Below are positions 11,807 to 12,997 of a stretch of 12,997 nucleotides of DNA, piece after piece. Every line of letters begins with the position of its first letter. Positions within the stretch are counted from its first letter, which is position 1. This DNA is from an uncultured Eubacteriales bacterium (lineage in GTDB: Bacteria; Bacillota; Clostridia; Christensenellales; Borkfalkiaceae), in NCBI GenBank assembly GCA_949745625.1, contig CATJZR010000049.1, positions 1 through 12,997 of the forward strand. Reading direction: 5' to 3'. Made by a program: the position numbers and the translations under genes. Below the pieces are notes generated by a model that saw nothing but the letters and a program-made list of their open reading frames with translations, ran no database searches and was not told the origin of the DNA.

Positions 11807-12997
11807 TCAGAAGCCGAAATATTCCGCAGCGTTGTTGTAGCAAATATCTTCTACTATCTGACCCAGCCGCTTCATTTCGCTTGCGGGGTATTGCCCGCTT
11901 TCTACGAGACGGCCGAGCATCTGACAGAGTATGCGCCTGTAATATTCGTGACGGGGATAAGCGAGGAATGAGCGGCTATCTGTAAGCATGCCTACCGACT
12001 GCGCGACAAGTCCTACCTGCATAAGCGTTTCGAGATTTTGGCGCATTCCGTCCTGCTGGTCGAGGAACCACCACGCCGTGCCGACCTGCACCCTGCCCTT
12101 AACGCCCTCCTTCTGGAAGCAGCCCGCAAGCACGGTAAGCGCGTAATTGTCGCGCGGGTTAAGGCAGTACAGTATAGTTTTGGGCATACCGCCGTCCTTG
12201 TCCAGCTCACCCAAAAGCGCGGACAGCTTTTCCATATAAACCGCGTCCTCTATCGCGTCGTAGCCGGTGTCGGGCCCGATTTTTTCAAGCATCGACTTAG
12301 AGTTGTTTCTCAGCGCACCGATATGGTACTGCTGTACCCAGCCGTATTTTGCGTACTCTTTGGCAAGCTCAACGAGAACATAGCCCTTGTACTTGTCCTG
12401 CTCCGCATCCGTAACGGGCTGACCCTTCATTCCCTTTAAGAAAATTTTGTTCGCCTCTTCGTAAGTCGCGGGCGCATAGTGCACTACGTCGAGCGCGTGG
12501 TCGGACAGCTTGCTGCCCATTCCGTCGAAAAACTTAATTCTTTCGGCAAGCGCGTCAAGCATATCCTGCAATGTTTTTAATGGTCTTTTCACTACGCCTG
12601 CAAGCTGGTTTACCCAGTCCGCAAACCAGCTAAGCTCCACATTGATAGCCTTGTCGGGACGGAACGCGGGACGAACCTTTACTTTGAGAGTTTTATCCGC
12701 GTTCATTTTTTCGTGCCATTCGAGGCTGTCGACCGGGTCGTCCGTGGTGCAGACAGTCTTTACGTTGAACTTATACATCATTTCACGCGCGGTCAGCTTT
12801 TCAAGAACCTTGTTGGCTTTATCCCATATAACCTTTGCGTTTTCGGGATTTATAACCTCGTCGATGCCGAAGTATCTTCTCATCTCGAGGTGCGACCAGT
12901 GATACAGCGGGTTGCCCACAAAATAGGGCATCGATTCGACAAACTGCAAATACTTTTTGTAGTCGTCGTCGGGCCCCGAAATAGAGTCCTCCTCATA
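11807..12997 (-). CDS. uxaC: Uronate isomerase (glucuronate/galacturonate isomerase), 5' end outside window
   Basis: Converts D-galacturonate to D-tagaturonate and D-glucuronate to D-fructuronate, the first intracellular step of hexuronate breakdown (EC 5.3.1.12). The 396 visible residues lack only the N-terminus (about 70-80 residues by comparison with the usual ~470). The frame is open to the window edge, and the internal TTG at 12949 is not the start. Family hallmarks are GNPLYHWSHLEMRRYFGI, VCTTDDPVDSLEWH, LNPRDNYALTVLAGCFQ, GTAWWFLDQQDGMRQNLETL, and MLTDSRSFLAYPRHEYYRRI. It ends six bases before the strong terminator at 11759-11800. It fits downstream of the importer and pectinesterase in pectin use, though 4.7 kb of unrelated genes intervene. 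Confidence 0.97.
   Translation of the reverse strand, partial: YEEDSISGPDDDYKKYLQFVESMPYFVGNPLYHWSHLEMRRYFGIDEVINPENAKVIWDKANKVLEKLTAREMMYKFNVKTVCTTDDPVDSLEWHEKMNADKTLKVKVRPAFRPDKAINVELSWFADWVNQLAGVVKRPLKTLQDMLDALAERIKFFDGMGSKLSDHALDVVHYAPATYEEANKIFLKGMKGQPVTDAEQDKYKGYVLVELAKEYAKYGWVQQYHIGALRNNSKSMLEKIGPDTGYDAIEDAVYMEKLSALLGELDKDGGMPKTILYCLNPRDNYALTVLAGCFQKEGVKGRVQVGTAWWFLDQQDGMRQNLETLMQVGLVAQSVGMLTDSRSFLAYPRHEYYRRILCQMLGRLVESGQYPASEMKRLGQIVEDICYNNAAEYFGF

Overview
The window looks like a gut-type Bacillota (Clostridia-like) chromosome segment. The evidence is consistent Shine-Dalgarno sites (AGGAG/AGGAGG), sigma-A-type promoters (TTGACA/TATAAT) and an LplB/LplC-type carbohydrate ABC transporter without its own ATPase. 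Strong rho-independent terminators and mid-GC genes with AT-rich intergenic gaps point the same way. I cannot fix the genus.

Layout. Bases 1 to about 580 do not match the rest. They hold a rightward open frame with strongly C/G-ending, CTC- and AGG-rich codons that runs head-on into the 3' end of a bacterial solute-binding-protein gene. This is either an assembly chimera or a recombination junction. From about 580 to 5986, all leftward, is a carbohydrate-uptake operon. In transcription order it holds a multi-pass membrane protein, an LplB-like permease, an LplC-like permease, and a large binding lipoprotein with an EF-hand-type calcium loop, whose C-terminus is lost at the junction. A repeat-rich spacer (2951-3183) with a MITE-like element separates the second permease from the binding protein. 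Divergent from the operon, across a 158-base spacer with a promoter on each strand, is a cytoplasmic CE8 pectinesterase (6145-7065). At the right edge a uronate isomerase (UxaC, 5' end outside the window) runs leftward. The most economical reading is a pectin/oligogalacturonide locus: methylated oligomers are imported, de-esterified inside the cell, and the galacturonate is isomerised to tagaturonate.

Between the pectinesterase and uxaC lie two modules unrelated to sugar use. One is a leftward zinc-ribbon membrane protein back-to-back with a rightward TetR regulator, ABC ATPase and half-size FtsX-type permease, with a symmetric pair of promoters and a clear TetR-type operator. The other is an AT-richer block of two mutually similar small cysteine-rich proteins divergent from a 66-residue Cro/CI-type repressor. 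Three near-identical GACCAATTTGGTC palindromes control that intergenic region. This block is bounded by terminators on both sides, looks acquired, and is the best candidate here for an undescribed small system.

No rRNA, tRNA, CRISPR array, insertion-sequence transposase or origin was seen.
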